Origin: Bacteroidia bacterium
Lineage (GTDB): Bacteria; Bacteroidota; Bacteroidia; Chitinophagales; Saprospiraceae
Direction of reading: 5' to 3'
DNA: 42,993 nucleotides
NCBI GenBank assembly: GCA_030430845.1
Contig: JAUIKE010000058.1
Location: forward strand, 1-42,993
Shown here: positions 9,312-19,691 of the stretch, in pieces
Layout: every line of letters starts with the position of its first letter
How positions within the stretch are numbered: the first letter of the stretch is position 1
Program-made: the position numbers and the translations under genes
The notes under the pieces: generated by a model
The model's database searches: none
The model's input: only the letters and a program-made list of their open reading frames with translations
What the model was told of the DNA's origin: nothing

Positions 9312-9343
9312 CAAAGATAATAAAAAATATTGCACTATCCCAA
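9312..9343 (-). promoter_or_regulatory. Candidate internal promoter before infA
   Basis: On the minus strand TATCTTTG (9312-9319) matches the Bacteroidota -7 box, and TTG (9341-9343, within TTGGG) lies 21 bases upstream. It is 18 bases from the infA start, so infA and the alpha segment could be transcribed separately from map and secY. Confidence 0.6.
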
Positions 9344-9375
9344 TTTTTTACAGCGCAAACTTAACAATTTATATA

Positions 9376-10206
9376 TCAGACAGTAGTCGAGCTTTTCAGG
9401 CCGACCAACTGCACGTTGTCGTTGTTTTTAATAGTTTCTTCAATCAGTTGGTGATCCGACAGGATATCTGCAGCTCCTTTTTTCACAGCTATCGTGTGCT
9501 CATAGTGAGCCGAAGGAAGTTTATCCTTGGCAAAAATCGTCCAGCCATCTTTAGCTGTGCGGACATGTTTTTTGCCCATATTCACCATTGGTTCAATTGC
9601 GATCACCAGGCCTTCTTTCAACTTAATCCCCTTGCCCTGACGGCCATAATTCGGTACATCGGGAGCCTCGTGTAATTCGCGGCCGATCCCGTGGCCTACA
9701 AGCTCTCTAATCACTCCGTAGCCGTGTTCTTTTTCAACATATTGCTGAACGGTGTATCCGATATCTCCCAGGCGGTTGCCCGCCACTGCTTTGTCTATAG
9801 CTTTATACAAGCTGGTATTGGTTACCTCACACAAGTCCATCACCTCCGGGCTAACCTCCCCCAGTGGGAAAGTATAGGCAGAGTCCCCAAAGAATTCGTT
9901 CATTAACACCCCACAATCGACCGAGACCACATCTCCATTCTGGAAGATCATCTCTTCATGTGGAATACCATGCACCACTTGTTCATTAACGGATACGCAC
10001 AAAGTGGCAGGAAATCCTCTATATCCTTTGAAAGCAGGCTCGGCACCATGATCCCTGATAAAAGTTTCTGCAATTTTGTCAATCTCCACACTGCTTATAC
10101 CCGGGCGAATTACACGCCCTACTTCAGCAAGAGTTTTGCAAACGAGCAGGCAACTTTCTCTGATCAATTCAATTTCCTCGTCTGTTTTGTAAAAAACCAT
10201 TTTCAT
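9376..10206 (-). CDS. map: Methionine aminopeptidase type I
   Basis: 276 residues. Removes the initiator methionine from nascent proteins. The five di-metal ligands are all present: D97 (VSVDCG), D108 (FFGDSAYTF), H172 (LVGHGIGRELHE), E205 (AIEPMV) and E236 (HYEHTIAV). No N-terminal zinc-finger extension, so type Ia-like. It stands between secY and infA with no adk, the normal Bacteroidota layout. M1 (10206) and M3 (10200) are both possible starts. Confidence 0.97.
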   Translation of the reverse strand: MKMVFYKTDEEIELIRESCLLVCKTLAEVGRVIRPGISSVEIDKIAETFIRDHGAEPAFKGYRGFPATLCVSVNEQVVHGIPHEEMIFQNGDVVSVDCGVLMNEFFGDSAYTFPLGEVSPEVMDLCEVTNTSLYKAIDKAVAGNRLGDIGYTVQQYVEKEHGYGVIRELVGHGIGRELHEAPDVPNYGRQGKGIKLKEGLVIAIEPMVNMGKKHVRTAKDGWTIFAKDKLPSAHYEHTIAVKKGAADILSDHQLIEETIKNNDNVQLVGLKSSTTV

Positions 10207-10238
10207 TCGCGCCTATTTAAAATATATTTTAACCAAAC

Positions 10239-10275
10239 AAACGTCTTCCCTCTCCAGTGAAGAAGGAAGACGTTT
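10239..10275 (-). terminator. Hairpin after secY
   Basis: AAACGTCTTCC (10239-10249) pairs perfectly with 10265-10275 around a 15-base loop. On the minus strand the stem is followed by GTTTGGTT, a weak T-tract. It lies between the secY stop and map and could attenuate read-through. Confidence 0.6.
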
Positions 10276-10310
10276 ATTTCAACAATATCAATTGAACGAT
10301 AGTTTATTCA

Positions 10311-11684
10311 CTACATTCCGGCTCCTATGCCCTGCATTCTACTGCTACTGCGTCCTTGGATACGTCCGGACTTAACAAGTCCGTCATATCTGCGCATGAG
10401 CAAGTGGCTCTCTATTTGCTGCAGAGTATCCAGAACAACAGCTACGAGGATCAGCAAGGAAGTACCTCCGAAAAAGATCGCAAAGCCGGTGTTAATCCCG
10501 AAAGCTACTGCGAATGCTGGGAGGATAGATATAATTCCCAGGAAAATAGACCCAGGCAAGGTAATTCTGGAAGTAATGGAATCGATGAAGTCAGCTGTTG
10601 GCTTACCGGGCTTGATACCGGGGATGAAGGCGTTTTGTCTCTTCAGGTATTCCGCATACTGTTTGGGGTTAACCAACAATGCGGTATAGATGTAAGTAAA
10701 CAATACAACCAGCAAAAAGGTAATCAAACTAGACACAGCTGAGAATGGATTCGACAACATTTGCATCAAGGCACTTGGTGCAGCATTGGGATCTCCTCCT
10801 GCAGCGATCTGCATAACTGTTGCAGGTAAAAACATAAGGGCCTGAGCAAAGATAATCGGCATCACACCAGCCGCATTAACCTTCAGAGGAATGTAATCAC
10901 GTCGACCTTGAGCAGGCATTGCATTAGCTCCACGCCCTACCATTCTTTTCGCAAACTGTACCGGGATCTTGCGCACTGCCTGTACGATCATAATGGTAGC
11001 CATAACGATCATAAAGAAGCCTGCAATTTCCAGTACCAGTACAAGCAATCCTCCACTGTTAAACTGAGAAGTGATTTCAAAGGCCAGGGCTCCTGGCAAA
11101 GAGGCAATAATACCAACAGTGATCAATAAGGAAACACCATTTCCGATCCCTTTGTCTGTAATTCTTTCGCCCAGCCACATAGCGAAAATGGTACCGGCTG
11201 ACAGGATGATAATATTTGACAACCAGAAGATTCCCTGAGGGACTGCACTGGATACCGCTCCCTGGCTATTAATAAAAGCCAAATAACCACCTCCTTGTAC
11301 TAAGGTAATGGCTACTGTTAGCAAACGAGTGATCTGGTTCAATTTACGGCGGCCGGATTCACCTTCTTTTTGCTGAAGCCTTTGAAAGTAAGGAACTGCA
11401 AAGCCTAACAACTGGATAATGATCGAAGCCGTGATATACGGCATAATCCCCAGAGCGAACACAGAAGCATTTTGGAATGCCCCTCCCGTAAAGATGTTAA
11501 TCAAACCCACCAAGTCAGTAGGAGCCCCTTGAGAAGCTGCTTCTAATCGTTGTGGAATAACGCCCGGCAAAACGATAAACGAGCCGATGCGAAAGATCAG
11601 GAGCAATCCCAGGGTGAACAAAATGCGGTTTCTGAGTTCCTTGATCTTCCAAATATTCTTGAGAGTGGTTATTAATCTTTTCAT
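10311..11684 (-). CDS. secY: Protein translocase subunit SecY
   Basis: 457 residues, ten hydrophobic segments. It forms the protein-conducting channel with SecE and SecG. Visible marks: the first helix NRILFTLGLLLIFRIGSFIVLPG (about 19-41), plug and TM2 region GGAFQNASVFALGIMPYITASI near 66, KRMVGRGANAMPAQGRRDYIPLKVNAAGVMP in the cytoplasmic loop near 245, and the C-terminal TLQQIESHLLMRRYDGL signature near 425. Follows rplO by nine bases. Confidence 0.98.
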   Translation of the reverse strand: MKRLITTLKNIWKIKELRNRILFTLGLLLIFRIGSFIVLPGVIPQRLEAASQGAPTDLVGLINIFTGGAFQNASVFALGIMPYITASIIIQLLGFAVPYFQRLQQKEGESGRRKLNQITRLLTVAITLVQGGGYLAFINSQGAVSSAVPQGIFWLSNIIILSAGTIFAMWLGERITDKGIGNGVSLLITVGIIASLPGALAFEITSQFNSGGLLVLVLEIAGFFMIVMATIMIVQAVRKIPVQFAKRMVGRGANAMPAQGRRDYIPLKVNAAGVMPIIFAQALMFLPATVMQIAAGGDPNAAPSALMQMLSNPFSAVSSLITFLLVVLFTYIYTALLVNPKQYAEYLKRQNAFIPGIKPGKPTADFIDSITSRITLPGSIFLGIISILPAFAVAFGINTGFAIFFGGTSLLILVAVVLDTLQQIESHLLMRRYDGLVKSGRIQGRSSSRMQGIGAGM

Positions 11685-11693
11685 CGCAATGTT

Positions 11694-12140
11694 TTAAACA
11701 AGGTTTACACTTCCTCCAGTCTTCTCAATAGCTTCTTTTGCGCTTGTGGAACAGGCATGGGCTGTAATATCCAATTTTTTTGCCAAATCACCAGAGCCCA
11801 AGATCTTAATTTTTGCATTTTTATGCACAATACCCTGTTCTGCCAACCACTGTGGATCGATCTTTTCTACCTGATACTTATCCGCAATTTCTTGCAGCCT
11901 TCCAAGATTCATTGGAATAAAAGCTACTCTGTTAGGGTTTTTGAACCCTCTTTTGGGTAAACGCATTTGCAAAGGCATTTGTCCACCTTCGAAGTTACGC
12001 TTTCTGCTATAACCGGAGCGAGACTTTTGCCCTTTATGACCACGAGTGGAGGTACCACCTTTTCCGGATCCTTGTCCTCTGGCTATTCGCTTCCCATTTT
12101 TAGTAGCCCCTTTTGCCGGCTTCAAATTATGCAGTTTCAT
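11694..12140 (-). CDS. rplO: 50S ribosomal protein L15
   Basis: 148 residues. Late-assembly 23S-binding protein. MKLHNLKPAKGATKNGKRIA, then the glycine- and arginine-rich stretch GQGSGKGGTSTRGHKGQKS, KRNFEGGQMPLQMRLPKRGF, and the C-terminal KLDITAHACSTSAKEAIEKTGG. Between rpmD and secY. Confidence 0.98.
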   Translation of the reverse strand: MKLHNLKPAKGATKNGKRIARGQGSGKGGTSTRGHKGQKSRSGYSRKRNFEGGQMPLQMRLPKRGFKNPNRVAFIPMNLGRLQEIADKYQVEKIDPQWLAEQGIVHKNAKIKILGSGDLAKKLDITAHACSTSAKEAIEKTGGSVNLV

Positions 12141-12208
12141 TAGATTCTTATTTTAACAACACTGAAAAATAAAAAGTTGCGACACTGGCAACAGCCGCTA
12201 CACTATCG

Positions 12209-12388
12209 TTATGCTTCTTCTACTCTGACCAGGTGGCTGATCTTAGACACCATACCCAGAATCTGTGGGTTCACCTCATGCACAACGGAGTGGTTGATTT
12301 TTCGCAACCCCAGCGCCTTGATCGTGTCCTTTTGTTTCTTAGGACGATCGATGATACTTTTAACTTGAGTAATCTTAATTTTCGCCAT
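12209..12388 (-). CDS. rpmD: 50S ribosomal protein L30
   Basis: 59 residues, read by hand in the gap between rpsE and rplO. It begins [20 protein letters not shown], continues [17 protein letters not shown] (the L30 signature) and ends in LVRVEEA. Start ATG at 12386-12388, stop TAA at 12209-12211. Length and context both fit. Confidence 0.96.
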   Translation of the reverse strand: MAKIKITQVKSIIDRPKKQKDTIKALGLRKINHSVVHEVNPQILGMVSKISHLVRVEEA

Positions 12389-12433
12389 GATAATATCGTT
12401 TATTGGTCACAGGTATGTTTCGCAAGCTCACCT

Positions 12434-12958
12434 TTAGCCATTAAATAACTTCTCCATTGAGATATTGCGCTGTTTTGCGATATCCATAGGACTACGCAGT
12501 CTGGACAGTGCATCAATGGTTGCCTTTACTACATTGTGAGGGTTGGAAGACCCCTGAGATTTTGCCAATACGTTATGAACACCGGCAATTTCAAGTACTG
12601 CGCGCATCGCACCACCGGCGATTACCCCTGTACCATCTGCAGCAGGCTTGATCAATACCTTTCCTGCTCCGTATTTGCCTTTCACCTCGTGAGGAATAGT
12701 ACCTTTATAAATAGGCACCTTAATCAGGTTTTTCTTCGCATCGTCAACAGCTTTGGCGATAGACTCGGATACATCCCGAGCTTTACCCAAGCCGTGACCG
12801 ACAGTACCGTTACCGTCACCTACCACCACGATGGCAGCGAAGCTAAAGGTACGACCACCTTTAGTTACTTTGGCCACACGGTTCAGGTTAACCAACTTTT
12901 CCTTTAATTCAGTTTCGGCAGGTTTTACTCTGTCTTTATTAGAATTTCTCTTTGCCAT
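12434..12958 (-). CDS. rpsE: 30S ribosomal protein S5
   Basis: 174 residues from ATG 12958 ([15 protein letters not shown]). An in-frame start ten residues upstream would run into the end of rplR, so the internal ATG is preferred. The double-stranded RNA-binding domain has [19 protein letters not shown] and [21 protein letters not shown]; the C-terminal domain has [20 protein letters not shown]. Needed for decoding fidelity. Confidence 0.97.
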   Translation of the reverse strand: MAKRNSNKDRVKPAETELKEKLVNLNRVAKVTKGGRTFSFAAIVVVGDGNGTVGHGLGKARDVSESIAKAVDDAKKNLIKVPIYKGTIPHEVKGKYGAGKVLIKPAADGTGVIAGGAMRAVLEIAGVHNVLAKSQGSSNPHNVVKATIDALSRLRSPMDIAKQRNISMEKLFNG

Positions 12959-12977
12959 GCTATACAGATAATTATTT

Positions 12978-13331
12978 TTATAAAACAAGTCCTCCTTCTC
13001 GGGCGCCTTCCGCCAATGACTTCACGCGGCCGTGATACAGGTACCCACCTCTGTCAAATACAGCAGTACTAATATTCTCGGCCTTAGCTTTTTCAGCCAG
13101 GATTTTTCCAACGGCTTTAGATTGCTCTGTCTTAGGCACATCCTTTGGAACGTTAGGGTCCTGAGAGCTGGCAGCAACCAAGGTGTTTCCAGAAATATCG
13201 TCGATGAGCTGAACATAAATTGCTTTATTGCTCCGGTATACGCTCAGACGAGGTCTTTCTGCCGTACCTTTTACTTTTTTACGAATCCTGTGATGGATTC
13301 TTCTTCTTCTTCCTTCTTTAGAAAATTTCAT
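12978..13331 (-). CDS. rplR: 50S ribosomal protein L18
   Basis: 117 residues. 5S rRNA-binding protein. Basic N-terminus ([18 protein letters not shown]), [19 protein letters not shown], and the end [23 protein letters not shown], all typical. The 91-bp gap upstream to rplF holds no promoter that I recognise. Confidence 0.98.
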   Translation of the reverse strand: MKFSKEGRRRRIHHRIRKKVKGTAERPRLSVYRSNKAIYVQLIDDISGNTLVAASSQDPNVPKDVPKTEQSKAVGKILAEKAKAENISTAVFDRGGYLYHGRVKSLAEGAREGGLVL

Positions 13332-13422
13332 TGCTGAATATTTTCGGACTTAGTGAAAGCCTATATGGAACGATCCCAAGTCCCCTTTGATCAATGAATG
13401 AATATTTAAATAAAGTCCCTTA

Positions 13423-13974
13423 TTATCCGGCAGCCTTACCAGCTTTACGACGGATCTGCTCACCAGCGAAACGAACACCTTTTCCTTTGTAAGGTTCGGG
13501 TTTTCTGAAGGAACGGATCTTAGCGGCAACCTGACCGATCAACTGCTTGTCGATGCTCGACAAGCGTACGGTAGGTGGTTTACCTTTTTCGTTAATGGTT
13601 TCTACATTTACTTCTGAAGGTACAACAAACATGATGGGGTGTGAATATCCAAGAGATAATTCAAGCAACTGGCCGGTATTGCTGGCTCTGTAACCAACCC
13701 CGATCAGTTCCAGATCTTTGGTGTATCCATTTGTTACTCCCTCTACCATATTATTAATCAAAGAGCGGTAAAGACCATGCATTGCTTTGTGCCTCTTCTG
13801 ATCAGTAGGTCTTTTAACATTGACGACCCCTTCTTCAATGGCAATTTCCAAATCAGGGTCTATTTGTTGTACTAATTCTCCTTTGGGGCCCTTGACCTTC
13901 ACCAGGTTTCCCTTGCTCACCTCCAACTGAACGTTGCCAGGCAGGTCAATAGGCATATTTCCAATTCGTGACAT
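13423..13974 (-). CDS. rplF: 50S ribosomal protein L6
   Basis: 183 residues, two similar alpha/beta domains. MSRIGNMPIDLPGNVQLEV at the N-terminus, and the L6 signature PEPYKGKGVRFAGEQIRRKAGKA at the C-terminus. Binds near the sarcin-ricin loop. Follows rpsH by 31 bases. Confidence 0.98.
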   Translation of the reverse strand: MSRIGNMPIDLPGNVQLEVSKGNLVKVKGPKGELVQQIDPDLEIAIEEGVVNVKRPTDQKRHKAMHGLYRSLINNMVEGVTNGYTKDLELIGVGYRASNTGQLLELSLGYSHPIMFVVPSEVNVETINEKGKPPTVRLSSIDKQLIGQVAAKIRSFRKPEPYKGKGVRFAGEQIRRKAGKAAG

Positions 13975-14005
13975 CTTATATGAATTTTACCCTTGATCAA
14001 TAATA

Positions 14006-14416
14006 TTAATAAACGTAGCAAAGTAATTCGCCACCGACATTTTCTTCTCTTGCTTGCTTTCCGGTCATCACACCATGAGAGGTGGATACGATGAGTGTAC
14101 CCAGGCCATTGATGATACGAGGGAGGTCATCCACGCCGGAATATTTTCTCAGACCAGGTTTGCTGATTCTGGCCATTTTTCGAATGATCGGCTTTTTCGT
14201 TTGCGGATCGTACTTCAAAGCGATCATAATCAGGCCCTGATTTCCCTTCCCTACATTGTCTTCAAACTTATATTTCAGGATATAGCCTTGTTGATACAGA
14301 ATTTCCGTTAATCTTTTCTTCGTTTTAGAAGAAGGAATTTCAACGATTCTGTGTCCCGCCTGCTGGGCATTGCGAATGCGGGTTAAAAAATCAGCAATAG
14401 GATCAATTACTGCCAT
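14006..14416 (-). CDS. rpsH: 30S ribosomal protein S8
   Basis: 136 residues. Binds helix 21 of 16S rRNA and is the usual translational repressor of the spc operon in E. coli. IADFLTRIRNAQQAGHRIVE near the N-terminus and VSTSHGVMTGKQAREENVGGELLCYVY at the C-terminus are diagnostic. Confidence 0.98.
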   Translation of the reverse strand: MAVIDPIADFLTRIRNAQQAGHRIVEIPSSKTKKRLTEILYQQGYILKYKFEDNVGKGNQGLIMIALKYDPQTKKPIIRKMARISKPGLRKYSGVDDLPRIINGLGTLIVSTSHGVMTGKQAREENVGGELLCYVY

Positions 14417-14479
14417 TATAAGAGTATTGCGTCGAACGGTTTTTCGCTGAGCGAAACCTGGTCAACTGTTAAAAAATAA

Positions 14480-14749
14480 TTACCAACTTGCTTTGGTCAC
14501 TCCGGGGATTTTGCCTTCCAGTGCCATTTCACGAAACTTTACACGGCAAATTCCGAACTGACGCATATAGCCTTTAGGACGTCCGGTCAGCTTGCAGCGG
14601 TTGTGCAGTCTGATAGGATTAGAGTTGCGTGGCAATTTGTCCAATTCGTCCCAACGGCCTTCTTCTTTCAATTGCTTGCGCAGCTTTTCATACTTAGCTG
14701 CCATTTTTGCTCTTTTTGCCTCTCTGGCTATAACGGATTTACGCGCCAT
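14480..14749 (-). CDS. rpsN: 30S ribosomal protein S14 (long, zinc-free form)
   Basis: 89 residues with no CxxC pairs, so this is the long zinc-independent S14. [20 protein letters not shown] leads, [20 protein letters not shown] and [24 protein letters not shown] follow. Lies between rplE and rpsH. Confidence 0.98.
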   Translation of the reverse strand: MARKSVIAREAKRAKMAAKYEKLRKQLKEEGRWDELDKLPRNSNPIRLHNRCKLTGRPKGYMRQFGICRVKFREMALEGKIPGVTKASW

Positions 14750-14770
14750 ATCTATTAACTTTTTCGATTA

Positions 14771-15325
14771 CTATCTTTGATTTTTAAATGGAAGCCCCAG
14801 CAATTTTAATAATGCTAATGCTTCGGCATCAGTGTTGGCACTGGTCACGAAAGTAACGTCCATTCCCTGAATGCTGCTGATTTTATCCAGGTCAATTTCG
14901 GGGAAAATGATCTGCTCGGTGATACCCATGGAATAGTTTCCACGGCCGTCGAAGCTTTTGTCATTGATCCCGCGAAAGTCCCTTACCCTTGGAAGGGCTA
15001 CGGAAACCAGGCGATCCAGAAATTCGTACATTTTCACGTCCCTGAGGGTAACCCGGGCGCCGATCGTCATGCCTTCTCTAAGCTTAAAGTTCGAAACGGA
15101 CTTTTTGGCTTTAGTAGGCACTGCCTTTTGACCTGCGATCATGGTCATTTCCTGCAATGCATTATCTACCAGCTTTTTGTCCTGAGTAGCTTTTCCGATA
15201 CCCTGATTGATGCAAATCTTTTCCAGCTTAGGCACTTCCATAATGGATTTGTAACCGAACTGCTCCATCAAGGCAGGCACAACTTCTTCTTTATATTTAT
15301 TCTTTAGTCTTGGTGTATAGCTCAT
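14771..15325 (-). CDS. rplE: 50S ribosomal protein L5
   Basis: 184 residues from ATG 15325, whose A is also the last base of the rplX stop (TGATG overlap, translational coupling). A GTG one codon upstream is possible but less likely. 5S rRNA-binding protein of the central protuberance; [46 protein letters not shown] and [13 protein letters not shown] are diagnostic. Confidence 0.97.
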   Translation of the reverse strand: MSYTPRLKNKYKEEVVPALMEQFGYKSIMEVPKLEKICINQGIGKATQDKKLVDNALQEMTMIAGQKAVPTKAKKSVSNFKLREGMTIGARVTLRDVKMYEFLDRLVSVALPRVRDFRGINDKSFDGRGNYSMGITEQIIFPEIDLDKISSIQGMDVTFVTSANTDAEALALLKLLGLPFKNQR

Positions 15326-15678
15326 CACTCAATGATTTCTCCAGATTTTTTGGAATATCTCACTATTTTGCCATCGTCCGTGCGCTTGCGTCCTACGCGA
15401 GTAGGTTCTCCTGATTTAGGATCTACCAACATCAGGTTAGAGATGTGGATAGGAGCCGGCACTTCATTAATGCCACCAGGGCTATCCTGGGTTGGCTTAT
15501 TATGCTTTTTAACGATATTTGCATCCTCTACGATAGCTTTGTTTTTGTCAGGAAACACTTCCAGCACCTCACGTACTTTATCGCGATCCTTATAAGCCCC
15601 GGCGATAATAACCACCTTGTCGCCCTTTTTGATTTTGAGCTTCGGAGCAAAACGGTGCTTTTTAACTTTTTTTGACAT
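15325..15678 (-). CDS. rplX: 50S ribosomal protein L24
   Basis: 117 residues. Assembly-initiating 23S-binding protein. The KOW motif is at [23 protein letters not shown] (about 18-40), followed by [13 protein letters not shown] and the C-terminal [21 protein letters not shown]. Overlaps the rplE start by one base. Confidence 0.98.
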   Translation of the reverse strand: MSKKVKKHRFAPKLKIKKGDKVVIIAGAYKDRDKVREVLEVFPDKNKAIVEDANIVKKHNKPTQDSPGGINEVPAPIHISNLMLVDPKSGEPTRVGRKRTDDGKIVRYSKKSGEIIE

Positions 15679-15754
15679 TGCTTATCTTATTTTTCAGGAT
15701 TTCCCTAAAGGGATTCAATACTGACTTTAAATTACCACACTACTGCAAAGAGGC

Positions 15755-16123
15755 TTATAATACCTCTGGGGCCAAAGAAACGATACGCATATAATCGCGT
15801 TCGCGAAGCTCTCTGGCAACCGGGCCGAAGATACGAGTTCCTCTAGGTTCGTCGGCATTATTCAATAACACAACCGCATTGTCATCAAAACGGATGTAAG
15901 ACCCATCCTTGCGGCGAATTTCTTTCTTAGTTCTTACTACCACTGCCTTAGATACGGCTCCTTTTTTGATCGTTCCTCCTGGGGAGGAGTCCTTAACGGT
16001 GACGACGATGGTGTCTCCGATGGAGGCATATCTGCGTTTAGACCCTCCCAACACGCGAATACACAATACTTCTCTGGCACCGCTGTTATCTGCAACATTG
16101 AGTCTTGTTTCCTGCTGAATCAT
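15755..16123 (-). CDS. rplN: 50S ribosomal protein L14
   Basis: 122 residues, the standard length. [40 protein letters not shown], and [20 protein letters not shown] with the terminal SLAPEVL. Sits at the subunit interface beside L19. Confidence 0.98.
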   Translation of the reverse strand: MIQQETRLNVADNSGAREVLCIRVLGGSKRRYASIGDTIVVTVKDSSPGGTIKKGAVSKAVVVRTKKEIRRKDGSYIRFDDNAVVLLNNADEPRGTRIFGPVARELRERDYMRIVSLAPEVL

Positions 16124-16203
16124 GGCTAAAAAATTGTAATAATTCCAAAAAACATTTACTATAAAAAAATATACGCACTTCTAATCGAGCGCGCTGCGGT
16201 GAT

Positions 16204-16461
16204 TTATTTAGCTTTTTCCAGGATTTCCACCAAACGCCAACGCTTTCTTTTGCTCAAAGGGCGCGTTTCCATGATCCGTACCAAATCACCAATATTACAT
16301 TCGTTCTTTTCGTCGTGCGCTATGAATTTTTTAGACTTCTGAACGTATTTTCCATAGATAGGGTGCCGCAATCTTCTTTGTACGGTAACCGAAATGGTCT
16401 TCTCCATTTTGTTGCTACTGACAACCCCCACACGAGTTTTTCTAAGATTTCTTTCTGACAT
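16204..16461 (-). CDS. rpsQ: 30S ribosomal protein S17
   Basis: 85 residues, OB fold, primary 16S binder. [20 protein letters not shown], then [20 protein letters not shown] and the signature [20 protein letters not shown]. Between rpmC and rplN; the 80-bp gap to rplN is AT-rich with nothing recognisable. Confidence 0.98.
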   Translation of the reverse strand: MSERNLRKTRVGVVSSNKMEKTISVTVQRRLRHPIYGKYVQKSKKFIAHDEKNECNIGDLVRIMETRPLSKRKRWRLVEILEKAK

Positions 16462-16504
16462 TTTCTATTGATTTAAAACCAGATAGATTTTACCTAATCT
16501 GAAA

Positions 16505-16765
16505 TTATTTACGACGGCGTCTTGCACGAATCTTTGTGCGGTTTGCCAGTTCTTCCTCAGATAAGGCAGCGATTTCTCTTCTTCTGATTTCCGTTTTCAG
16601 TCGAGCAATATTTCGACGTACTTGTCTGAGTACGAGAGGATTTTCCAAACCTCTGATGGCGTGATCGAACTTCAGTTTTTGGAACTGACTTTCTACCTCA
16701 CGCAATTCAGCACGGATATCATCATCGCTTAGATCCTGAAGTTCTATAAATTGTTTTGAAGCCAT
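16505..16765 (-). CDS. rpmC: 50S ribosomal protein L29 with basic tail
   Basis: 86 residues against 60-70 usually. The L29 helical core is residues 5-70 (ELQDLSDDDIRAELREVESQ, QKLKFDHAI, VRRNIARLKTEI) and the extra C-terminal part ends in the basic run KIRARRRRK. L29 lies at the tunnel exit and helps dock trigger factor and SRP. Confidence 0.96.
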   Translation of the reverse strand: MASKQFIELQDLSDDDIRAELREVESQFQKLKFDHAIRGLENPLVLRQVRRNIARLKTEIRRREIAALSEEELANRTKIRARRRRK

Positions 16766-16800
16766 TGTTCAATAATTTCAATATATTTTAATGTATATGT

Positions 16801-17223
16801 TTACTTGCCAGCGTAATCAGGACGTACAACGAACTTCGTCAATACAGGCAATTTCTGAGCGGCCAGACGCAAAGCTTCCTGCGCCACTTCCTGAGAAACC
16901 CCATCAATCTCGAACAAGATACGACCTGGTTTTACAACGGCCACATAATGATCCAAAGCACCTTTACCCTTACCCATCCGTACCTCTTGCGGCTTAGCAG
17001 TGATTGGCTTATCGGGGAAAATCCGTATCCAAACTTTTCCTTCCCTTCTCATGTATCTGTTCATCGCAACACGAGCCGATTCGATCTGCCTGTTGGTTAG
17101 ACGACCAGGCTGAGTCGTTTTCAATCCGAAGGAACCAAAGGATATTGTGCTACCTCTGTGTGCCAGGCCTTTGATTTTGCCCTTCATCTGCTTTCTATAC
17201 TTCGTTCTTTTTGGCTGTAGCAT
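16801..17223 (-). CDS. rplP: 50S ribosomal protein L16
   Basis: 140 residues. Helps place A-site t[23 protein letters not shown] at the start, [41 protein letters not shown] and [19 protein letters not shown] are all characteristic. A promoter candidate lies 65-95 bases upstream. Confidence 0.98.
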   Translation of the reverse strand: MLQPKRTKYRKQMKGKIKGLAHRGSTISFGSFGLKTTQPGRLTNRQIESARVAMNRYMRREGKVWIRIFPDKPITAKPQEVRMGKGKGALDHYVAVVKPGRILFEIDGVSQEVAQEALRLAAQKLPVLTKFVVRPDYAGK

Positions 17224-17288
17224 TGTTATATTTTTTTACTATACAGAATAATCGTTTGCTGTTTTTTGCCCTTTTTTAAAAAGCTTGG

Positions 17289-17320
17289 CAAAGGTAAGGC
17301 TATTTTTGGAAATATTCTAA
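17289..17320 (-). promoter_or_regulatory. Weak candidate internal promoter before rplP
   Basis: On the minus strand TACCTTTG (17289-17296) is the same -7 sequence as in the rpsL promoter. The -33 position has only GTTAG, overlapping the rpsC stop. Half of the signal is good, so this is tentative. Confidence 0.35.
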
Positions 17321-18030
17321 CGTTTGCGTTGATTTCTGCGACGTCCTCCGCCTCCTTTTCCTCTGTCTTTCTTACCTGTACCTACATTAGGCGACAAATC
17401 TCTCTTGCCGTACACTTCTCCTTTACAGATCCATACCTTGATACCGATCTTGCCGTAGATGGTCAGGGCTTCTTTCAAGGAGTAGTCAATATCGGCACGG
17501 AAGGTATGCAATGGAGTTCTTCCTTCTTTGTACTCTTCTGTACGCGCCATATCAGCTCCGTTCAAACGACCGGCGATTCTCACCTTAATACCTTCGGCAC
17601 CTGCTCTCATAGTTGACTGAATAGCCATTTTGATAGCACGGCGATAGTTAATTCTCGCTTCGAGCTGTTTGGCAACTGACTCGGCTACGATGTTGGCATC
17701 GAGTTCAGGCTTTCTGATCTCGACGATATTGATCTGTACATCTTTACCGGTCAGCTTTTTGAGCTCCTCGCGGATATTATCTACTTCCGAACCTCCTTTA
17801 CCGATGATGATACCCGGGCGGGAAGTATGTATGGTGACGGTGATGCGTTTGAGGGTACGCTCGATGATGATACGAGCGATACCGCCTTTCTGCACACGTG
17901 CGTGCAAATAGGTACGGATTTTTTCATCTTCCACTACTTTATCACCGAAGTTGTTTCCACCAAACCAGTTGGACTCCCAACCTCTAATGATACCTAAGCG
18001 ATTACCTATTGGATTTGTCTTTTGACCCAT
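17317..18030 (-). CDS. rpsC: 30S ribosomal protein S3
   Basis: 237 residues. Part of the mRNA entry channel and its helicase. [20 protein letters not shown] leads; the KH domain at about 60-110 has [20 protein letters not shown]; the C-terminal domain has [20 protein letters not shown] and [12 protein letters not shown] glycine/arginine-rich tail ([15 protein letters not shown]) ends the protein. Confidence 0.98.
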   Translation of the reverse strand: MGQKTNPIGNRLGIIRGWESNWFGGNNFGDKVVEDEKIRTYLHARVQKGGIARIIIERTLKRITVTIHTSRPGIIIGKGGSEVDNIREELKKLTGKDVQINIVEIRKPELDANIVAESVAKQLEARINYRRAIKMAIQSTMRAGAEGIKVRIAGRLNGADMARTEEYKEGRTPLHTFRADIDYSLKEALTIYGKIGIKVWICKGEVYGKRDLSPNVGTGKKDRGKGGGGRRRNQRKR

Positions 18031-18046
18031 ATTAATTGATATTAAA

Positions 18047-18475
18047 CTATTCTTCTACTGAGTTTTCGGTTTCCACCTCATCCACTTCAACGTAGTCTTC
18101 TGCGTCTCCCTGATCCTGATCCGGAAGAGGAATGCGATTTTCGACAACGAGGGTGACGTGGCAAGTATGCTTGCGAATACGATGTGCACGACCGTGGGGA
18201 GCCGGGCGAAAACGCTTCAGCATAGTTCCCTGGTCAGCAAAAATCGTTTCGATATAAAGCTCATAGTCATCTGCACTTTCAGCACCTCCAAGTTTGTATT
18301 CCCAGTTAGCGACAGCCGACAGTACCAGCTTTTCGAGCCATACGGCAGCCTCCTTTTTGGTATAGCGGAGGGTATCCAGCGCCTCATCTACCCGCTGACC
18401 TCTAATCAGGTCAACTACCAAGCGCATTTTCCGAGCAGACATTGGCACATTACGAAGTTTTGCTACAGCTTCCAT
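18047..18475 (-). CDS. rplV: 50S ribosomal protein L22 with acidic tail
   Basis: 142 residues; L22 is about 110 in E. coli. The core ends near residue 118 with the exit-tunnel hairpin ([20 protein letters not shown]), then about 25 acidic residues follow ([19 protein letters not shown]). Recognised from [21 protein letters not shown] near the N-terminus. The tail resembles that of L17 in composition. Confidence 0.97.
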   Translation of the reverse strand: MEAVAKLRNVPMSARKMRLVVDLIRGQRVDEALDTLRYTKKEAAVWLEKLVLSAVANWEYKLGGAESADDYELYIETIFADQGTMLKRFRPAPHGRAHRIRKHTCHVTLVVENRIPLPDQDQGDAEDYVEVDEVETENSVEE

Positions 18476-18531
18476 TATTTTAACTTTATATTGCGTGCCC
18501 AGAAACTGAGCGCCCGCAAAAAATTCTCAAA

Positions 18532-18801
18532 TTATCCTTTTCTATTTCCTGAGTGCCCCTTGAAGCTACGCGTCGGGGCAAATTCTCCCAATTTGTGGCC
18601 TACCATGTTCTCTGTAACATATACAGGGACAAAGGTTTTGCCATTGTGCACAGCGATGGTTTCACCCACCATGTCAGGAATAATCATAGATGCACGAGAC
18701 CATGTCTTAATTACGGTCTTCTTTTTTGACTCCTTGGCCTTTTCTACTTTTTTCAAGAGTTTATGAAAAACGTAAGGGCCTTTCTTAAGTGATCTAGGCA
18801 T
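18532..18801 (-). CDS. rpsS: 30S ribosomal protein S19
   Basis: 89 residues. Head protein pairing with S13. [40 protein letters not shown] and [19 protein letters not shown] are diagnostic. Starts three bases after rplB stops. Confidence 0.98.
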   Translation of the reverse strand: MPRSLKKGPYVFHKLLKKVEKAKESKKKTVIKTWSRASMIIPDMVGETIAVHNGKTFVPVYVTENMVGHKLGEFAPTRSFKGHSGNRKG

Positions 18802-18804
18802 ATG

Positions 18805-19644
18805 TTATTTAGATTTTTTCTTACTCTTTCTTCTTGAAATAATTAACTTGCTAGAAGCCTTTTTCTTGTTCCGCGTTTTTTGCCCTTTAGCAAATACTCC
18901 GGTACGAGAACGTGGGTGACCTCCGGAAGATCTACCTTCACCACCACCCATTGGGTGATCGACAGGGTTCATGGCTACACCACGAACTCTTGGCCGTTTA
19001 CCTCTCCAGCGCTTAGCACCGGCCTTACCCAGTACTTGCAAGCTGTTATCAGGATTGGATGTAGAACCGATGGTAGCTCTGCAAGTCAGCAGTACGCGTC
19101 TTACCTCACTAGAAGGTAATTTAATGATGGCATACTTTCCTTCCCGTCCCATCAGGATACCGTAAGTACCTGCACTTCTTGCCATTGCAGCGCCCTGGCC
19201 GGGATGCAATTCAATGGCGTGGATGGTTGCACCGAGTGGGATATGGCTCAGAAGCAGGGTATTCCCCAGGTTAGGGGCTGCGTCCGGGCCGGATTCCACT
19301 TCAGCTCCTACCTGCAATCCGTCAGGAGCAATGATATATGCCTTTTCGCCATCTGTATACTCCAGCAACGCAATGAAGGCTGTACGGTTCGGATCATATT
19401 CAATGGACTTTACAGTTGCCTTCACACCATCTTTATTTCTTTTGAAATCGATGATACGATAGCGACGTTTGTGCCCCCCACCTCTTTGGCGGACAGTCAT
19501 TCTACCATCATTATTACGACCACCGCTCTTCTTCAGAGGAGCCAGGAGGCTTTTCTCAGGTTTGCTGGTCGTTACTTCCGAAAAAGTATTACCAACTCTG
19601 AATCTCGTTCCGGGTGATACCGGATTATACTTCTTAACTGACAT
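18805..19644 (-). CDS. rplB: 50S ribosomal protein L2
   Basis: 279 residues. Largest 23S-binding protein, required for the peptidyl-transferase centre. [20 protein letters not shown] and [20 protein letters not shown] in the N-terminal part, [20 protein letters not shown] and [20 protein letters not shown] near the C-terminus including the conserved catalytic-region histidine. A strong internal promoter candidate stands 48-78 bases upstream. Confidence 0.98.
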   Translation of the reverse strand: MSVKKYNPVSPGTRFRVGNTFSEVTTSKPEKSLLAPLKKSGGRNNDGRMTVRQRGGGHKRRYRIIDFKRNKDGVKATVKSIEYDPNRTAFIALLEYTDGEKAYIIAPDGLQVGAEVESGPDAAPNLGNTLLLSHIPLGATIHAIELHPGQGAAMARSAGTYGILMGREGKYAIIKLPSSEVRRVLLTCRATIGSTSNPDNSLQVLGKAGAKRWRGKRPRVRGVAMNPVDHPMGGGEGRSSGGHPRSRTGVFAKGQKTRNKKKASSKLIISRRKSKKKSK

Positions 19645-19691
19645 TTCTTACTAATTTCTAGCACTTTACGCAGCCTGCAAAAACAGGACTG